A stretch of DNA of 64,000 nucleotides, from the NCBI RefSeq assembly GCF_018403185.1, contig NZ_BOSE01000005.1, forward strand, positions 323,414 through 387,413. Direction: 5' to 3'. The DNA comes from Paenibacillus montaniterrae (GTDB lineage: Bacteria > Bacillota > Bacilli > Paenibacillales > Paenibacillaceae). A program made the position numbers and the translations under genes. Shown piece after piece: positions 7,059-17,616 of the stretch (positions are counted from its first letter, which is position 1; each line of letters opens with the position of its first letter). Under the pieces are notes generated by a model. It did no database searches and had not been told where the DNA came from. It saw only the letters and a list, made by a program, of their open reading frames with translations.

Positions 7059-10000
7059 CTATTTGCCATTTAGCTGCAAATAAATCTTATACAAGACCTG
7101 CGCCGCCTCTGCTCTCGTTGTTGCATCAATAGGGTTCAACATATGATTGCCCCGCCCATTGATGAATCCTGACTCGATCATTGCAGCCATATCTTCCGTA
7201 GCGTATTTTGCTAATGCTGAGGCATCTTTAAATTGCAAGAGTTCCTCAGTTGAAGCGCTCTGCAGTTCTTTATTTACTGCTCGCAGCGCTCTCATCGTTA
7301 TTACAGCCATATCCTGCCTTGTTAATTCCGCTTCAGAGTTGAACTTGCCATTGTAGCCAACAATTATTCCAAGTGCTTTGGCTACTCCTACTTCGTCATA
7401 ATGCTTGCTTGTTTCCTCAATATCGCTGAAGTTTGTGCTAAATTCAGCAGTAAGCTCCAATGTCCTTACAAGCCATGCTACATATTCAGCTCTTGTAATC
7501 TTATTGTCGGGACTGAAGCTTGTAGTCGATGTGCCGTCTATAAAGTGCTTGGACGCCATCATTTCAACTGCTGCTTCGTACCAAGAGTTGCTTGCTACGT
7601 CATCGAAGCTTATCTTGCTGTAAGCCACTACGTAAAGACCTAAATGAGTCGTTGTAAATACAATAGCTTTTTCAGCAGCGTTGTACTTGGCATTTTTGAT
7701 TGGGACAGGTTTTCCGTTTCCATCCATATACCAAACCTCAAGGTATTCGGTGCTTGCCAGTTCTTCAGCAGTAGGGACATATGGTATTTTCACCTCTACT
7801 GGTGCATTCAGGCTGCTCTCGCTAATTGCAGTTCCATCTATGCTGACCGCAAACTCTATTGCAGGTCTGCTGCCAGTAACGCTTTTTATGTCAGCAGCAA
7901 GTGTTGATGTGTCTGCCAGACGAATGATCAGCTCCACACTCTTTGTAGCTGATGCTTTTGCCTTGAGCATATTTGCCGGCACGACTATGGTACCGATATT
8001 TGTAGCAACGACCACCCTTACATTTGCTTTATCCGACATTATTGTAGCTTCAGGAAGCTTAACAGCATACGCTTTGGCTCCATCTGTTTTCGGTATTTCC
8101 ACCTTAACAGTCTGAATACCGCTGCTGTCTGTTTTCGCATGTTCCAGTGCTTTATTAATGTCTTCCTGCTTTATCGGTACTACTGTTGCTATGCCAGTCA
8201 CTTTATCCAAGCTTGGCGGCTCAACCTTAATTGTATCTCCGTCAACTGTGACAGCAGCCGGTGTCGGCGGCTGTGAAGTCGGAGCCGACGTTGGTGCCAC
8301 TGTCGGTGTTGGCGTCATGCTCGGCGTTGGTGCCACCGTCGGTGTTGGCGTCATGCTCGGCGTTGGTGCCACCGTCGGTGTTGGCGCCACCGTCGGCGTT
8401 GGCGTTGGCGTCACCGTCGGTGTTGGCGCCACCGTCGGCGTTGGCGTTGGTGCCACTGTCGGTGTTGGCTTCACCGTCGGCGTTGGTGCCACCGTTGGTG
8501 TTGGCGTTGGTGCCGCCGTCGGTGTTGGTGCCACCGTTGGCGTTGGCTTCACCGTCGGTGTTGGCGTCACCGTCGGCGTCGGCTCCACCGTTGGCGTTGG
8601 CTCCACCGTTGGCGTTGGCTTCACCGTCGGCGTTGGCGTCACTGTCGGCGTTGGTGCCACTGGCGGTGTTGGCGTCACTGGCGGTGTTGGCGTCGGTGTG
8701 GCTGCCACTGGTGTTCCGCTTACGTTAACGCCCGCTGATCTATTGCCTGCCTTATCGACAGTCTGCAGCGTTATGGTATAGGTAGTCCCGTTTACAAGTC
8801 CGGTGATGGTTGCAAGATTGGCGCCTCCACCGATGTTTTGCGCAGCTATCCCTTTTCCTGTCACTAGAACGTGATCAAATTCCGCATTTATCGGATTGAT
8901 CCATGTAATCGTTAATGCTTTATCACCAGCCGTTACTTTTACTTCTGTCACTTCCTCAAGCTCCGGATCGGTCGGATCTACAGGCGGATTGCTAATGATG
9001 ACGATCACTGAGTTGCTAGCGTAGTGAGTTGCTGTCTCCTTATATCTCACGTAGTAGGTTCCGACGTCGAGATTCGCGACTTCTATGTCGGTAATCGACG
9101 TCCAGTCGTCTGGATTTGCCCCTTGCTTCTGGTACTCCATCGTGGAATCAACACCAATGATTTTGCCGTCGTTTCCATCAATGACGGTCGGTGCAACTCC
9201 TGTTGGTGTTGTTGGCGCTTCCTGCTCCTGCTTGGAAGCCGCCTGAATGACTTCCCACTCCCATAAGCCTACGCCAACTCCACTGCTTGCAGACTGCTTC
9301 GTCATCGTTACACGCAGCGCTTTAAGCTTCAGCGGCTCGTCAAATTCATATAGATTGGAAGAGCCGATTGGCGTATTATGGACCAGCGTAATCCCTTCGG
9401 TAATGGTTCCCGCCGTTACCCATTCATTGGAAGCGCTATCGACCGGGATATAGGCGTACTCGTACTTTACAGGCGCTAGTATACCGCCTTCGTCAGACCA
9501 TAGCACCAGATTGGAGCTTTCAATTGTTGCGCCCTGCGGCCATTCATATTGCACCCATTCCTCCGTTCCACTATTGCCCCATGTTCCCCAATGCGGAATA
9601 TTGCTCTCTGTTTTTCTGCCGTCATTAACGGCGGCCAGGCTTTCCCAAGGCGATGTGTAGCTGGAAGTTACAAGGGCTAGAAACGCCATATTGTTGTCGC
9701 GTGGGCTGAGCAGCTTCATGTCAGCAAGCAGCCTTTCAAGCGCTTGGGCAACCTCCTCCTCTGTAGCGTCCATCTTTTGAATGACAGCCGATGCGCCTGC
9801 CTTTGCCGCTTCAATTGGCGCAAGGCCTTGATCAACAAAGTTTAAAGGATTTAATGTATTGACATGATTGTAAACGCTGATCAGCTCTGACTTGTCTACT
9901 GCTCCTGTATAGCCATATACCTTCCATTCCAAAATCCCGCTTCCGCTTGCTGCAGGCCTCATATCAATCCGAACCCCAGTAATATAGGCGGGCTCAAAGG

Positions 10001-13000
10001 TAGTAGTGTTGTACTTATCCAGCTCATTTCCAAGTCCGGATATTGCTCTTGGCGTATACCAGACTCCATTCTCGTCGCGGAGCTTGAGCTGCATATCCTT
10101 AGGACGGAAGTTGCCGGCGCCGTCCTGGAAAACATACACATCCATTGACGAAGCGAGGAATGGCTGCTCCCATTCATACGTAACCCATGCCGGATCTCCT
10201 TCTCTTCCCCAGTTGTGCCATGCGCTGTTCGGAGCATTGCGATTAGGCGAGAAATCTCTTGAGCTTTTCGGCTCAACGCCGTTATTCATCGCTTCCGGGT
10301 ACCCGTCACCACCAGAGAAGCTAGCAGAAGGCTTGGCTGTTAACGCGGCGTTTTGCAGCGGCACATCTACCACATATACGGTGGCGCGCACCTCCAGATC
10401 GCTGCCTGCAACTTTACCGCGAGCTTCAAAGCTGCCAATTGCCGCATAGCTGTCTGGATCGATCTCATCCCACTCGATCTCGCTCGCTTTATAGCCATCA
10501 TCAAATAAAATATTCATCTGCCCTTGAAGCGTCGGTGCTATACCTTTCTGTGTCACGACACTAACTGCCCGATATGCATCAACAGTGTCCGCTTCAATAA
10601 CAATCGTTACATCCTTGCTTGCCGTCTTGTCTCCATCAGCAGCTGTGAATGTAAACACATAGGTACCAGCCTTGCCGACTCGCGCATAAGCGGTCGCTTT
10701 GTCTCCATCAACGAATGTAATATCCCCTGCGCCTTCCGGCTTTTCCTTGACCGTCCATGCATAGCTCATCTCAGGCTCAAATGCTGCACTGTGTACAGGG
10801 TCGGGAATGGCCGTACCCGATAGGACCAAAATGCTTTCATTCGCGATATCTTGAACAGCCGTCACATCGCTTATCTGTGGAGGCTGTTTTTCCGGCGGGG
10901 CAGCCAGTTCGAAGGTCAGTTCGTCTGAACCGCTCAGCTGCCCATCATTGGCAGTGAGTCTGACTGTGTAGGAGCCTTCCCTTGTACCGACAGCCTGCGT
11001 AATGCTTGCATTAGGATAAACAAAGCTCAGCTTGCCATCTTGCGGTGCGCTTATGAGCTCCCATTGATAGGTGAGTCTGCCATCAGGCGCGCCATCGTCG
11101 CTTACAATTCCGTTCAGCATAAATGGAATCAGCGCCTGCGGGCCTTGTGTCGCCGTCTCTGCATGAACCTGCGGAGCTTGATTTTCACCCGCGTCCAGCT
11201 TTTCAATTGTTAATTGAGCGGTTGGATCACTGTTCATTTGGAACATCGCAATTCCTTTATTGTTTTGCACGTAAAATTGTCCGGTCGGTTCATTATTCAG
11301 CTTGATGGTATAATAGCCATTTTCCAGTCCGGCCCCGTCAATTTTAATTCTTGAAGCATGCTCTTTTTTATCAAGGTTCGAAAGTGTCAGCTGAAACAGC
11401 TTGCCGTCTTTTTCAATTTCTGCATGCTCTATCTTTTCATTTTGCGAAACGATATAAATGTTCTCATCGAGCAAATTGATCCGTTTGCCAAAGCCGTCCA
11501 GTGGCGTAATCTCATAGCTGCTGCCTTTATCTGCAACCAAAGCTCCGTACCCGAATAGGCCAAATACGGGATCAGTTACTATATCCGAGCTGATGCTTAG
11601 CAAGGAGCCATAAATGCCCTCACCCGCTTCGCCAGAAAAATCATTCCAGCCGTTGTTCATGACGCGGGAGCCGCCATCGAACACGTCCTTGGTGCCGGTG
11701 CCTCCCTTATACATGGAATATCTCCAGGAGGTACTGCCTACAGACTGTGCTGAGATTTGTCCCATGTTGATCGCATTGAAGTTTGAAATTTTCGCCGCAT
11801 AGTTGCGCTGCTGTGCAATGGCTGTTTGAGCAGCAGATCTGCCGTCATCCTGATAACGGAGCCAGTCATCCATAATATATCCCGCCAAGGAGGCAGTATA
11901 TTGGAAGTTCCACCAGCCCTCGCCGCCACGGAATACCGGTACAGCATAATGGTACCAGGTTGGCTGAATGCCGCGCATTGCACGAGTTTTCCAGTCGGCC
12001 ATTTCCATGCTTTTCTCGGCTGCCGCTGCTTGCCCGTCCTCAGGGTAGTATGTGCGCAGCGCCTTGGCTGCGGCATATGCGCCTTCTTCTCCGGTATTGT
12101 CATATTCGAACTCCGAGCCGTAAGGATAAGCAGCGAATGTCATGCTGCGCCCTTTGTCCAGAGCAAACTTATTCTTCAAATTTTCATACTCCGCATGCAT
12201 TCCTTCTTCCTTCAGCGCCTCAATCATATCCGGGACTTGCTGTTCGCCGTAGTAGCCGATGGCGCCGCTGGAAATGCGATTATAGTAGATGCCGTAGGCT
12301 TTTTCCAAATAGTACTGCGGCGATTCGCGATACTCGATCAGATGCGGATACGCCTTTTGGATCCGATACATGTTGAAGAAGCCCGTCGCTGCCATCATTT
12401 CGGAAAACTCTCGTGTATATGGCTTATCCTTATCCGTGAATGCCCCCGAATCTCTCAGCCAGTTCGCAACGATAAAGCTGTCCTGCGTATGCTTCATAAA
12501 GCGTTCCCACATAAAATCGATCAGGTACATTTCAATCGAGCGAATTTCATCCGGGTTGGGGTCCAGGTAATTTTTCATGGCTATGGCATTGATATTGTCA
12601 TGCCCCCAGTCATCTCCCCAATGATTAATATCCCGATCAAGACCGCCTGTAAGATACCAATCAAAGTAGTTGCCGTAGGTAGGACTTTGAGGGTCCTTGT
12701 CCTGCGTATGCTCTACCATAAATTCGGTATGGGTTCGCATCGTTTCATCAAGCTCGGCCATAACATTGAATTCAAGCTGAGTGAATTTGTCCACCCATTC
12801 ATCGCCGACCTTCAGCTGATAGTCTACCCGTACGCTGTTATTGCCCAAATTGCCAAACTGCAGCTCATAAATATGATACTGCTCCCCATCTACCACTTTG
12901 GTCTCCAGAAATTGATAGGCTTCCGTATAGCCCGGGTTTCCGTCAGCAAGTCCGCGTCCGGTGCGTGAATTGTTAACCATCTCGCTTCTTTGCTTGCCAG

Positions 13001-14279
13001 GCTTAATATTCGGAATATGCGTTTCATCAAACGGATCATTTTCATGAACAGATTGAATCTCTAGCGATGTAACGTTAATTTTACTGTCATCATAATGCAG
13101 GGCCAGCTTGGTTGGCATATTGATCGCGGTCTGGAAGCCAGGCAGCGCAACTGCGTCAATCATGCCGGATCGGTACAGGATGGAGCGAAGGTTTTTCTCA
13201 CGCTCCTCCATGGAATTGGAAGCATTATTTGTGCTTTGAGCATTTTCCTGCGGCTGGTTGTCGCCTGCACGCACCGCTGAAAATTTAAACTGATAGGTTT
13301 TTTCCTCATCCGGGCCCAGTACAAGGCTGGAGGCATCGGTAAAATACCCTCGACCGGTTTTCTGAATATCCTTGGAGTGAATATAGAGCACATTCAGACC
13401 CGGAAACCAGCCGCCGCTGTCGCCAGTCCAGTTGGCGAACGTCTCTCCTGCCCGCAGCTCCCCTTCTTCGTGCATCCAGTAATCGACATATTCGATGCGT
13501 GCGCCACTTTCCGGCACTGGGGTAAACAGCATGAAATTTCCTTCTCCGCTAGTGCGAATAGCATAAGCGTATCCACTGTCCGCACCGGCAAAGTTATGCA
13601 CCGTCACACGATTGTCGTACGTATCCGATACTGAACGATATTTGTTGTTCCAAGGCATCGGCAAGCCGATATCGCCGAATTCAATATATTTATCGCTTTT
13701 GTTTTTCACGGTTATTTCCCATAGCATCGAGCCATCATCCGTGTTCATATCAAACACCGACTTTACGTCAAAGCCTTTCATCGCTCGCTGAGCGGTAGAG
13801 CTCAGGTCCTGACCGATAAAGTTAATCTCAACCTTCTTGCCGTCAGCCGAAGTCGTTCTCTCAAAATAAGGATTATCAGGATTAATAGCAGAATAGGTTG
13901 TTGATCCACCAGCCGCCAATGTTTTATTGGTGTCGACCTCGACAAAGTCCTCCCTGTTGTCAGGAAAATGCTCATCGTCTCCGGTGCGGTAAGAAAAAAT
14001 CATTTCGCCCATCCATTGATGCTGGACATTGTTCTGTGGCGATGTATCGTTTGGCAGCACAAAATTGATTGGATTGCCATTTCTATTCGCAGGGTTATTG
14101 TTGATGTACAGCTCTTCAATCTGACCTAAATCACCGATCTTGGCAGAAAGGCTGGCATTGGAAATTCCATCATTTGCTGCGGCTGCCGAAGTCGCTGCGC
14201 TAATCTGCAAAGGCAGCATCTGAAAAACTAGCAGCAGTGTGAGCGTGAGTGGCATCAGTTTCTTCGTAATCGTTTTCAT
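7059..14279 (-). CDS. SLH-anchored DUF5695 surface protein, probable polysaccharide-active enzyme
   Basis: 2406 residues, secreted. Rough layout: signal peptide (1-30); DUF5695 catalytic-type region (about 35-860, with a beta-sandwich then helical repeats around WWNFQYTASLAGY); two PKD/Ig-like domains (1030-1230); a Big_4-like domain (1232-1307); discoidin-like carbohydrate-binding domains (1309-1459 and 1531-1680); an FN3 domain (1774-1857); a PT-rich linker (1857-2000); a beta domain; and three SLH repeats at the C-terminus (from about 2220) that bind secondary cell-wall polymer. ATG 14279 follows AGGAGG by 5 bases. It is the last gene of the ABC operon. The enzymatic reaction of DUF5695 is not known to me; the context says glycan breakdown at the cell surface. 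Confidence 0.85.
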   Translation of the reverse strand: MKTITKKLMPLTLTLLLVFQMLPLQISAATSAAAANDGISNASLSAKIGDLGQIEELYINNNPANRNGNPINFVLPNDTSPQNNVQHQWMGEMIFSYRTGDDEHFPDNREDFVEVDTNKTLAAGGSTTYSAINPDNPYFERTTSADGKKVEINFIGQDLSSTAQRAMKGFDVKSVFDMNTDDGSMLWEITVKNKSDKYIEFGDIGLPMPWNNKYRSVSDTYDNRVTVHNFAGADSGYAYAIRTSGEGNFMLFTPVPESGARIEYVDYWMHEEGELRAGETFANWTGDSGGWFPGLNVLYIHSKDIQKTGRGYFTDASSLVLGPDEEKTYQFKFSAVRAGDNQPQENAQSTNNASNSMEEREKNLRSILYRSGMIDAVALPGFQTAINMPTKLALHYDDSKINVTSLEIQSVHENDPFDETHIPNIKPGKQRSEMVNNSRTGRGLADGNPGYTEAYQFLETKVVDGEQYHIYELQFGNLGNNSVRVDYQLKVGDEWVDKFTQLEFNVMAELDETMRTHTEFMVEHTQDKDPQSPTYGNYFDWYLTGGLDRDINHWGDDWGHDNINAIAMKNYLDPNPDEIRSIEMYLIDFMWERFMKHTQDSFIVANWLRDSGAFTDKDKPYTREFSEMMAATGFFNMYRIQKAYPHLIEYRESPQYYLEKAYGIYYNRISSGAIGYYGEQQVPDMIEALKEEGMHAEYENLKNKFALDKGRSMTFAAYPYGSEFEYDNTGEEGAYAAAKALRTYYPEDGQAAAAEKSMEMADWKTRAMRGIQPTWYHYAVPVFRGGEGWWNFQYTASLAGYIMDDWLRYQDDGRSAAQTAIAQQRNYAAKISNFNAINMGQISAQSVGSTSWRYSMYKGGTGTKDVFDGGSRVMNNGWNDFSGEAGEGIYGSLLSISSDIVTDPVFGLFGYGALVADKGSSYEITPLDGFGKRINLLDENIYIVSQNEKIEHAEIEKDGKLFQLTLSNLDKKEHASRIKIDGAGLENGYYTIKLNNEPTGQFYVQNNKGIAMFQMNSDPTAQLTIEKLDAGENQAPQVHAETATQGPQALIPFMLNGIVSDDGAPDGRLTYQWELISAPQDGKLSFVYPNASITQAVGTREGSYTVRLTANDGQLSGSDELTFELAAPPEKQPPQISDVTAVQDIANESILVLSGTAIPDPVHSAAFEPEMSYAWTVKEKPEGAGDITFVDGDKATAYARVGKAGTYVFTFTAADGDKTASKDVTIVIEADTVDAYRAVSVVTQKGIAPTLQGQMNILFDDGYKASEIEWDEIDPDSYAAIGSFEARGKVAGSDLEVRATVYVVDVPLQNAALTAKPSASFSGGDGYPEAMNNGVEPKSSRDFSPNRNAPNSAWHNWGREGDPAWVTYEWEQPFLASSMDVYVFQDGAGNFRPKDMQLKLRDENGVWYTPRAISGLGNELDKYNTTTFEPAYITGVRIDMRPAASGSGILEWKVYGYTGAVDKSELISVYNHVNTLNPLNFVDQGLAPIEAAKAGASAVIQKMDATEEEVAQALERLLADMKLLSPRDNNMAFLALVTSSYTSPWESLAAVNDGRKTESNIPHWGTWGNSGTEEWVQYEWPQGATIESSNLVLWSDEGGILAPVKYEYAYIPVDSASNEWVTAGTITEGITLVHNTPIGSSNLYEFDEPLKLKALRVTMTKQSASSGVGVGLWEWEVIQAASKQEQEAPTTPTGVAPTVIDGNDGKIIGVDSTMEYQKQGANPDDWTSITDIEVANLDVGTYYVRYKETATHYASNSVIVIISNPPVDPTDPELEEVTEVKVTAGDKALTITWINPINAEFDHVLVTGKGIAAQNIGGGANLATITGLVNGTTYTITLQTVDKAGNRSAGVNVSGTPVAATPTPTPPVTPTPPVAPTPTVTPTPTVKPTPTVEPTPTVEPTPTVTPTPTVKPTPTVAPTPTAAPTPTPTVAPTPTVKPTPTVAPTPTPTVAPTPTVTPTPTPTVAPTPTVAPTPSMTPTPTVAPTPSMTPTPTVAPTSAPTSQPPTPAAVTVDGDTIKVEPPSLDKVTGIATVVPIKQEDINKALEHAKTDSSGIQTVKVEIPKTDGAKAYAVKLPEATIMSDKANVRVVVATNIGTIVVPANMLKAKASATKSVELIIRLADTSTLAADIKSVTGSRPAIEFAVSIDGTAISESSLNAPVEVKIPYVPTAEELASTEYLEVWYMDGNGKPVPIKNAKYNAAEKAIVFTTTHLGLYVVAYSKISFDDVASNSWYEAAVEMMASKHFIDGTSTTSFSPDNKITRAEYVAWLVRTLELTAEFSTNFSDIEETSKHYDEVGVAKALGIIVGYNGKFNSEAELTRQDMAVITMRALRAVNKELQSASTEELLQFKDASALAKYATEDMAAMIESGFINGRGNHMLNPIDATTRAEAAQVLYKIYLQLNGK
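8276..8712. repeat. PT-linker tandem repeat
   Basis: Imperfect 6- and 12-base units encode P-T-P-T-V-[A/K/T/E] repeats between the FN3 domain and the C-terminal cell-wall domains. It is more GC-rich than the flanks and prone to length change. Confidence 0.85.
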
Positions 14280-14309
14280 CTTAACCTCCTGCTTGTACAT
14301 GGATAATGG

Positions 14310-15179
14310 TTAATTTTTCAGTCCAGTCAGCGTAATTCCCTCTACGAAATACCTTTGACCAATGAGGTAGAAGATGACGCCTGGCGCAAACGATAAGCAT
14401 GTTGCCGCCATCGTCAACGACCAGTCGCTTTTTAGCTGTCCTCTAAAGTTGGTTAGCCCAAGCGCAATCGTATATTTTTCACTCGAATTAATGTAAATCA
14501 TCTGCTGCAGCAAATCGTTCCATAAGCCGATGAAGATAAACAACGCGACCACAATCATAGCTGGTCGAATCGCTGGCATAATGATACTGAACAAAATCCG
14601 GAAGTAGCCGGCACCGTCAATTGTTGCTGCTTGATCAAGCTCTCGCGGTATGGACATAATAAACTGCCGAATCAAGAAAATATTAAACGCGCCGCCACCG
14701 CAAAAATAAGGCAAAATCAATGGCCAATAGCTGTCGCTAAATCCCAGACCTCGCGTCCAACCAATGTAAAGCGGAATAAGCGTAACCATGGCTGGCAGCA
14801 GCATGGAGCCAATGCAAAGCGCCCAGATCAGGCTTTTACCGCGAAATCGCAGCCTTGCAAAGGCATAGCCGCACAGCGTAGCCGTAAACGTCCCTGCCAA
14901 ACAAGAAGGAACGATAATCAACATCGTGTTCCATAAATACTTCCAAAATTTAAATACCTCTAGCGTTTTCTCATAATTGGAAAACAACCAATTCCCCGGT
15001 ATAAGCGCCGGCGGATAGCGATAGATTTCGGCGCTCGACATGAGCGACGTACGAAAAATCCACCAAATTGGAAAGATAGCCAGAAGGGCGAAAAATACGA
15101 CAGCGACAAAAGTGAGAATATTCATCGTTCTGTCTCTGCGTTTTTTGCTTCTTAGTCTGCCATATGCCGCTACGCTCAT
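14310..15179 (-). CDS. Carbohydrate ABC transporter permease (MalG/MsmG type)
   Basis: 289 residues with six membrane segments and the permease EAA loop IPRELDQAATIDGAG, which contacts the shared ATPase. A GGAGG site lies 9 bases before ATG 15179, and the start overlaps the previous stop (ATGA), indicating translational coupling. No ATPase is encoded nearby. As in many sugar importers of this class, a shared MsmX-type ATPase encoded elsewhere is probably used. The operon context (binding protein, partner permease, SLH enzyme) points to uptake of oligosaccharides released by the surface enzyme. Confidence 0.9.
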   Translation of the reverse strand: MSVAAYGRLRSKKRRDRTMNILTFVAVVFFALLAIFPIWWIFRTSLMSSAEIYRYPPALIPGNWLFSNYEKTLEVFKFWKYLWNTMLIIVPSCLAGTFTATLCGYAFARLRFRGKSLIWALCIGSMLLPAMVTLIPLYIGWTRGLGFSDSYWPLILPYFCGGGAFNIFLIRQFIMSIPRELDQAATIDGAGYFRILFSIIMPAIRPAMIVVALFIFIGLWNDLLQQMIYINSSEKYTIALGLTNFRGQLKSDWSLTMAATCLSFAPGVIFYLIGQRYFVEGITLTGLKN

Positions 15180-16099
15180 TTGTCGTCGCCTCCTTCATTG
15201 TAAATCCACAAATTGGACGTCTTAAACAGCACAAGCGTAAAGACAGCAAGAATAACAAAAATAATTACGGTTGTTGCTGATGCGTAGCCTATTCTGTAAT
15301 TGACAAACGCCTGATCATACATCAAATACGTCAAAAATCGGGAAGAATTGCCCGGGCCGCCGTTAGTTAAGGCAAGCGCCGGCGTTACCACCTGAAGATT
15401 GGCGATTAAGCTTAGCAGCAGGTTGTAAAAGATGATCGGCGTCATGCATGGCAAAGTAATATGCCGAAAGCGCTGCCAACCGTTCGCACCATCCATTTCC
15501 GCGGCCTCATGATACACACCCGGAACATTTTGCAGCCCGGCCAAAAAAATAACGATCAAATTCCCCGCCAACCAAACCGAAATCAAGGAGAGCGACGGGA
15601 TAACATAGCTGGAATCGGCGATAAATAATATTTTATTCAGTCCGAGCTCGGAGAGAAGATAGTTGAAAAAACCAAAGTTCCCCTCGTAAAGCCATGACCA
15701 CCCTACATAGATTGCAACGGCTGGCAACACATACGGCACATAAAATACAGCTCTGAAAAAACCGCGTGCCGGAATTTTACGATTCAGCAGCAGCGCAATA
15801 AATAGCGAATAAATCATGCTACCCGCTACAGATAAAAACGCAAAGTAGATCGTCGCAATAATAGAATCCTTAATATAAGGATCAGTGGTAAAAATTTTAA
15901 TATAATTATCAATACCGATGAACTCCGGACTTTTCAAGCCGGTCCAATTCGTCAAGCTAATGCCCAGCACCCCTAGAAGAGGCAGGTACGTCAGAAAGAT
16001 CAATCCTACAAAAGCAGGAATCAAGCAAATATATGCAACGCGCGCCTCACTCGAATAAATACGGGAACGGCGCTTTCGCAGTTTATTAACGGCTTCCAT
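15176..16099 (-). CDS. Carbohydrate ABC transporter permease (MalF/UgpA type)
   Basis: 307 residues. A cytosolic basic N-terminus (KLRKRRSRI) precedes six membrane segments, and the EAA loop reads YHEAAEMDGANGWQRF. It overlaps the MalG-type partner by four bases. The intercistronic hairpin at 16124-16162 separates it from the binding-protein gene, a common way to make more binding protein than permease. Substrate is inferred to be an oligosaccharide from the DUF5695 locus. Confidence 0.9.
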   Translation of the reverse strand: MEAVNKLRKRRSRIYSSEARVAYICLIPAFVGLIFLTYLPLLGVLGISLTNWTGLKSPEFIGIDNYIKIFTTDPYIKDSIIATIYFAFLSVAGSMIYSLFIALLLNRKIPARGFFRAVFYVPYVLPAVAIYVGWSWLYEGNFGFFNYLLSELGLNKILFIADSSYVIPSLSLISVWLAGNLIVIFLAGLQNVPGVYHEAAEMDGANGWQRFRHITLPCMTPIIFYNLLLSLIANLQVVTPALALTNGGPGNSSRFLTYLMYDQAFVNYRIGYASATTVIIFVILAVFTLVLFKTSNLWIYNEGGDDK

Positions 16100-16123
16100 A
16101 TTCCACTCACCACCTCATTATTA

Positions 16124-16162
16124 GGATGGCCGCACCTATCCAATATCGTAATAGCGGCCACC
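16124..16162 (-). terminator. Intercistronic hairpin after the binding-protein gene
   Basis: GGATGGCCGC (16124-16133) pairs with GCGGCCACC (16154-16162). There is no long U-tract, so it is more likely an attenuator or mRNA stabiliser than a full stop. Confidence 0.5.
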
Positions 16163-16173
16163 CCTCTTATCTA

Positions 16174-17568
16174 TTATTTGTTGCCTGCATGAGCCGCCTT
16201 CAAGGCGTCAAGATTTTTCGTAATAGCATCTTTAGCGGTCGTTTTTCCAGTCCAGACATCGCCCAGAACTGAGCCGAGCAACGTGTTAAAGTCCGATGTA
16301 TAATTCGTATAGAACCATGCAGCAGGTCTGGCAGCAGAGGATTGTGCATAGTCGACTACCGCTGATTTGTACTCGTCATATGGAGGGAAGTTTGGATTTT
16401 CGACCCATTTGCGAGTGAGCGTTTCATCCTTGTACCATTTATCAAGCGTTGGCATCCAAATTCCCGATGAGATAAGCGTCCAGTTGTTTTCCTCGGAGTT
16501 GTACCATTTTAGCCATTCCATCGCTTCTTCTGGATGCTTCGTTTGGGAGAATACGACATTGGCGCCACCGGTGTTAAGCGTGACTTTATCCTTCATGTAA
16601 GGCAATACCGCTACACCGTAGTTCAATCCTTCTTCTTTGGCCGTATTCAGGCTGGTCCCTATGTTCCATTGTCCGTTTGTTGCCATCGCAACTGTGCCTG
16701 CAATGATCGTGCGCTGAATTCCGTCATCCGTCTGTCCAACCGACAATGGAGCAACATGATCCTTCAAGTACAGATCAGCAACCTTCTGGATCGCTTCAAT
16801 GCTGGCATCTTCCCCGATTCTAACTTCTGTGCCATCCTCGGAATAGAAGCCGCCGCCATTGCTCAGTGCCCAGGTTTCCAGCTGCCATGGTAGATTTTCA
16901 ACGGATGCGCCATACTGAACGATGCTTTGCGAATCAAAGCCCTCCTCGCCAGGATGCTTGCCGTTTTTGTCAATCGTCAGCTTCTTGGCCGTCTCTACAA
17001 ATTCATCCCATGTCCATGCTTGATCGAGCGCAGATGGAGGATACGGTACATTCGCTTCATCAAACATATCCTTGTTGTAGTACAGCAGCAAAATTTCATT
17101 AGCAGCCGCATATGCTACCGTTTTGCCTTCATATTTGTAGGCAAGGCTATCCAACGGCTTGCTCTCGCTCCCCTCATACATCGCGCTTACATCATTCAGC
17201 ATGCCTTCAGCAGACCATTGAATGACACCGCCTTCCTGCAGCATCCCTGTATCGGGCAGCTGACCACCGGTTGCGAGCGCATTCAACTTTGTCATATAAT
17301 TTTCCCAAGGAATCGCCATCACTTCGACCTCGATTCTATCCTGAGATGCATTAAATTTGTCTGCTACCGCCTGAGTCGCACTCCCTTCCGACGCACTTCC
17401 CCACATCGAGTAAACGATCTTGACCTTTTCTTCCTTTGAGCTTGCAGGTGTATTTGCAGCATTCGACCCTGGTGTTGCCGTGTTCCCTCCATTGTTTGCA
17501 CATCCTACTGCACTCATTGTCAATGCCGTCAGGATTAGACCTACTCCAAGCTTCTTAACTGTTTTCAT
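16174..17568 (-). CDS. ABC transporter sugar-binding lipoprotein
   Basis: 464 residues. Lipoprotein signal with lipobox ending MSAVGC (Cys23), then a Ser/Thr-rich spacer and a cluster B/family 1 extracellular solute-binding fold (VKIVYSMWGSASEG near the start, GTVAMATNGQWNIG in the middle, WLKWYNSEEN near the end). ATG 17568 is chosen since AGGGAG lies 10 bases upstream; ATG 17577 directly abuts that site. First gene of the operon. Its promoter region holds a TAAACGTTTA palindrome and a cre-like box. It would deliver oligosaccharides to the two downstream permeases. Confidence 0.9.
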   Translation of the reverse strand: MKTVKKLGVGLILTALTMSAVGCANNGGNTATPGSNAANTPASSKEEKVKIVYSMWGSASEGSATQAVADKFNASQDRIEVEVMAIPWENYMTKLNALATGGQLPDTGMLQEGGVIQWSAEGMLNDVSAMYEGSESKPLDSLAYKYEGKTVAYAAANEILLLYYNKDMFDEANVPYPPSALDQAWTWDEFVETAKKLTIDKNGKHPGEEGFDSQSIVQYGASVENLPWQLETWALSNGGGFYSEDGTEVRIGEDASIEAIQKVADLYLKDHVAPLSVGQTDDGIQRTIIAGTVAMATNGQWNIGTSLNTAKEEGLNYGVAVLPYMKDKVTLNTGGANVVFSQTKHPEEAMEWLKWYNSEENNWTLISSGIWMPTLDKWYKDETLTRKWVENPNFPPYDEYKSAVVDYAQSSAARPAAWFYTNYTSDFNTLLGSVLGDVWTGKTTAKDAITKNLDALKAAHAGNK

Positions 17569-17606
17569 TGCCCCCATACTCCCTTCAAAATTTGCTTTAA
17601 TAAAGT

Positions 17607-17616
17607 TAAACGTTTA
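17607..17616. promoter_or_regulatory. TAAACGTTTA operator, sugar operon
   Basis: Perfect 10-base palindrome with the central CG typical of LacI-family sites, 39 bases upstream of the binding-protein start. The same core recurs at 17819, 20526, 21581 and 21706. Confidence 0.6.

Noticed and set aside
8276..8712. Possible CRISPR or satellite array
   Set aside because: Units are 6-12 bases without spacers and lie in frame within the SLH protein.
8158..8781. Plus-strand ORF of V-G-V-G-A-T repeats
   Set aside because: It is the antisense reading of the PT-rich linker of the SLH protein; no ribosome site, and its composition is forced by the repeat.
11826..12968. Long plus-strand ORF (380 codons)
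   Set aside because: Fully inside and antisense to the DUF5695 gene; no start signal or family features.
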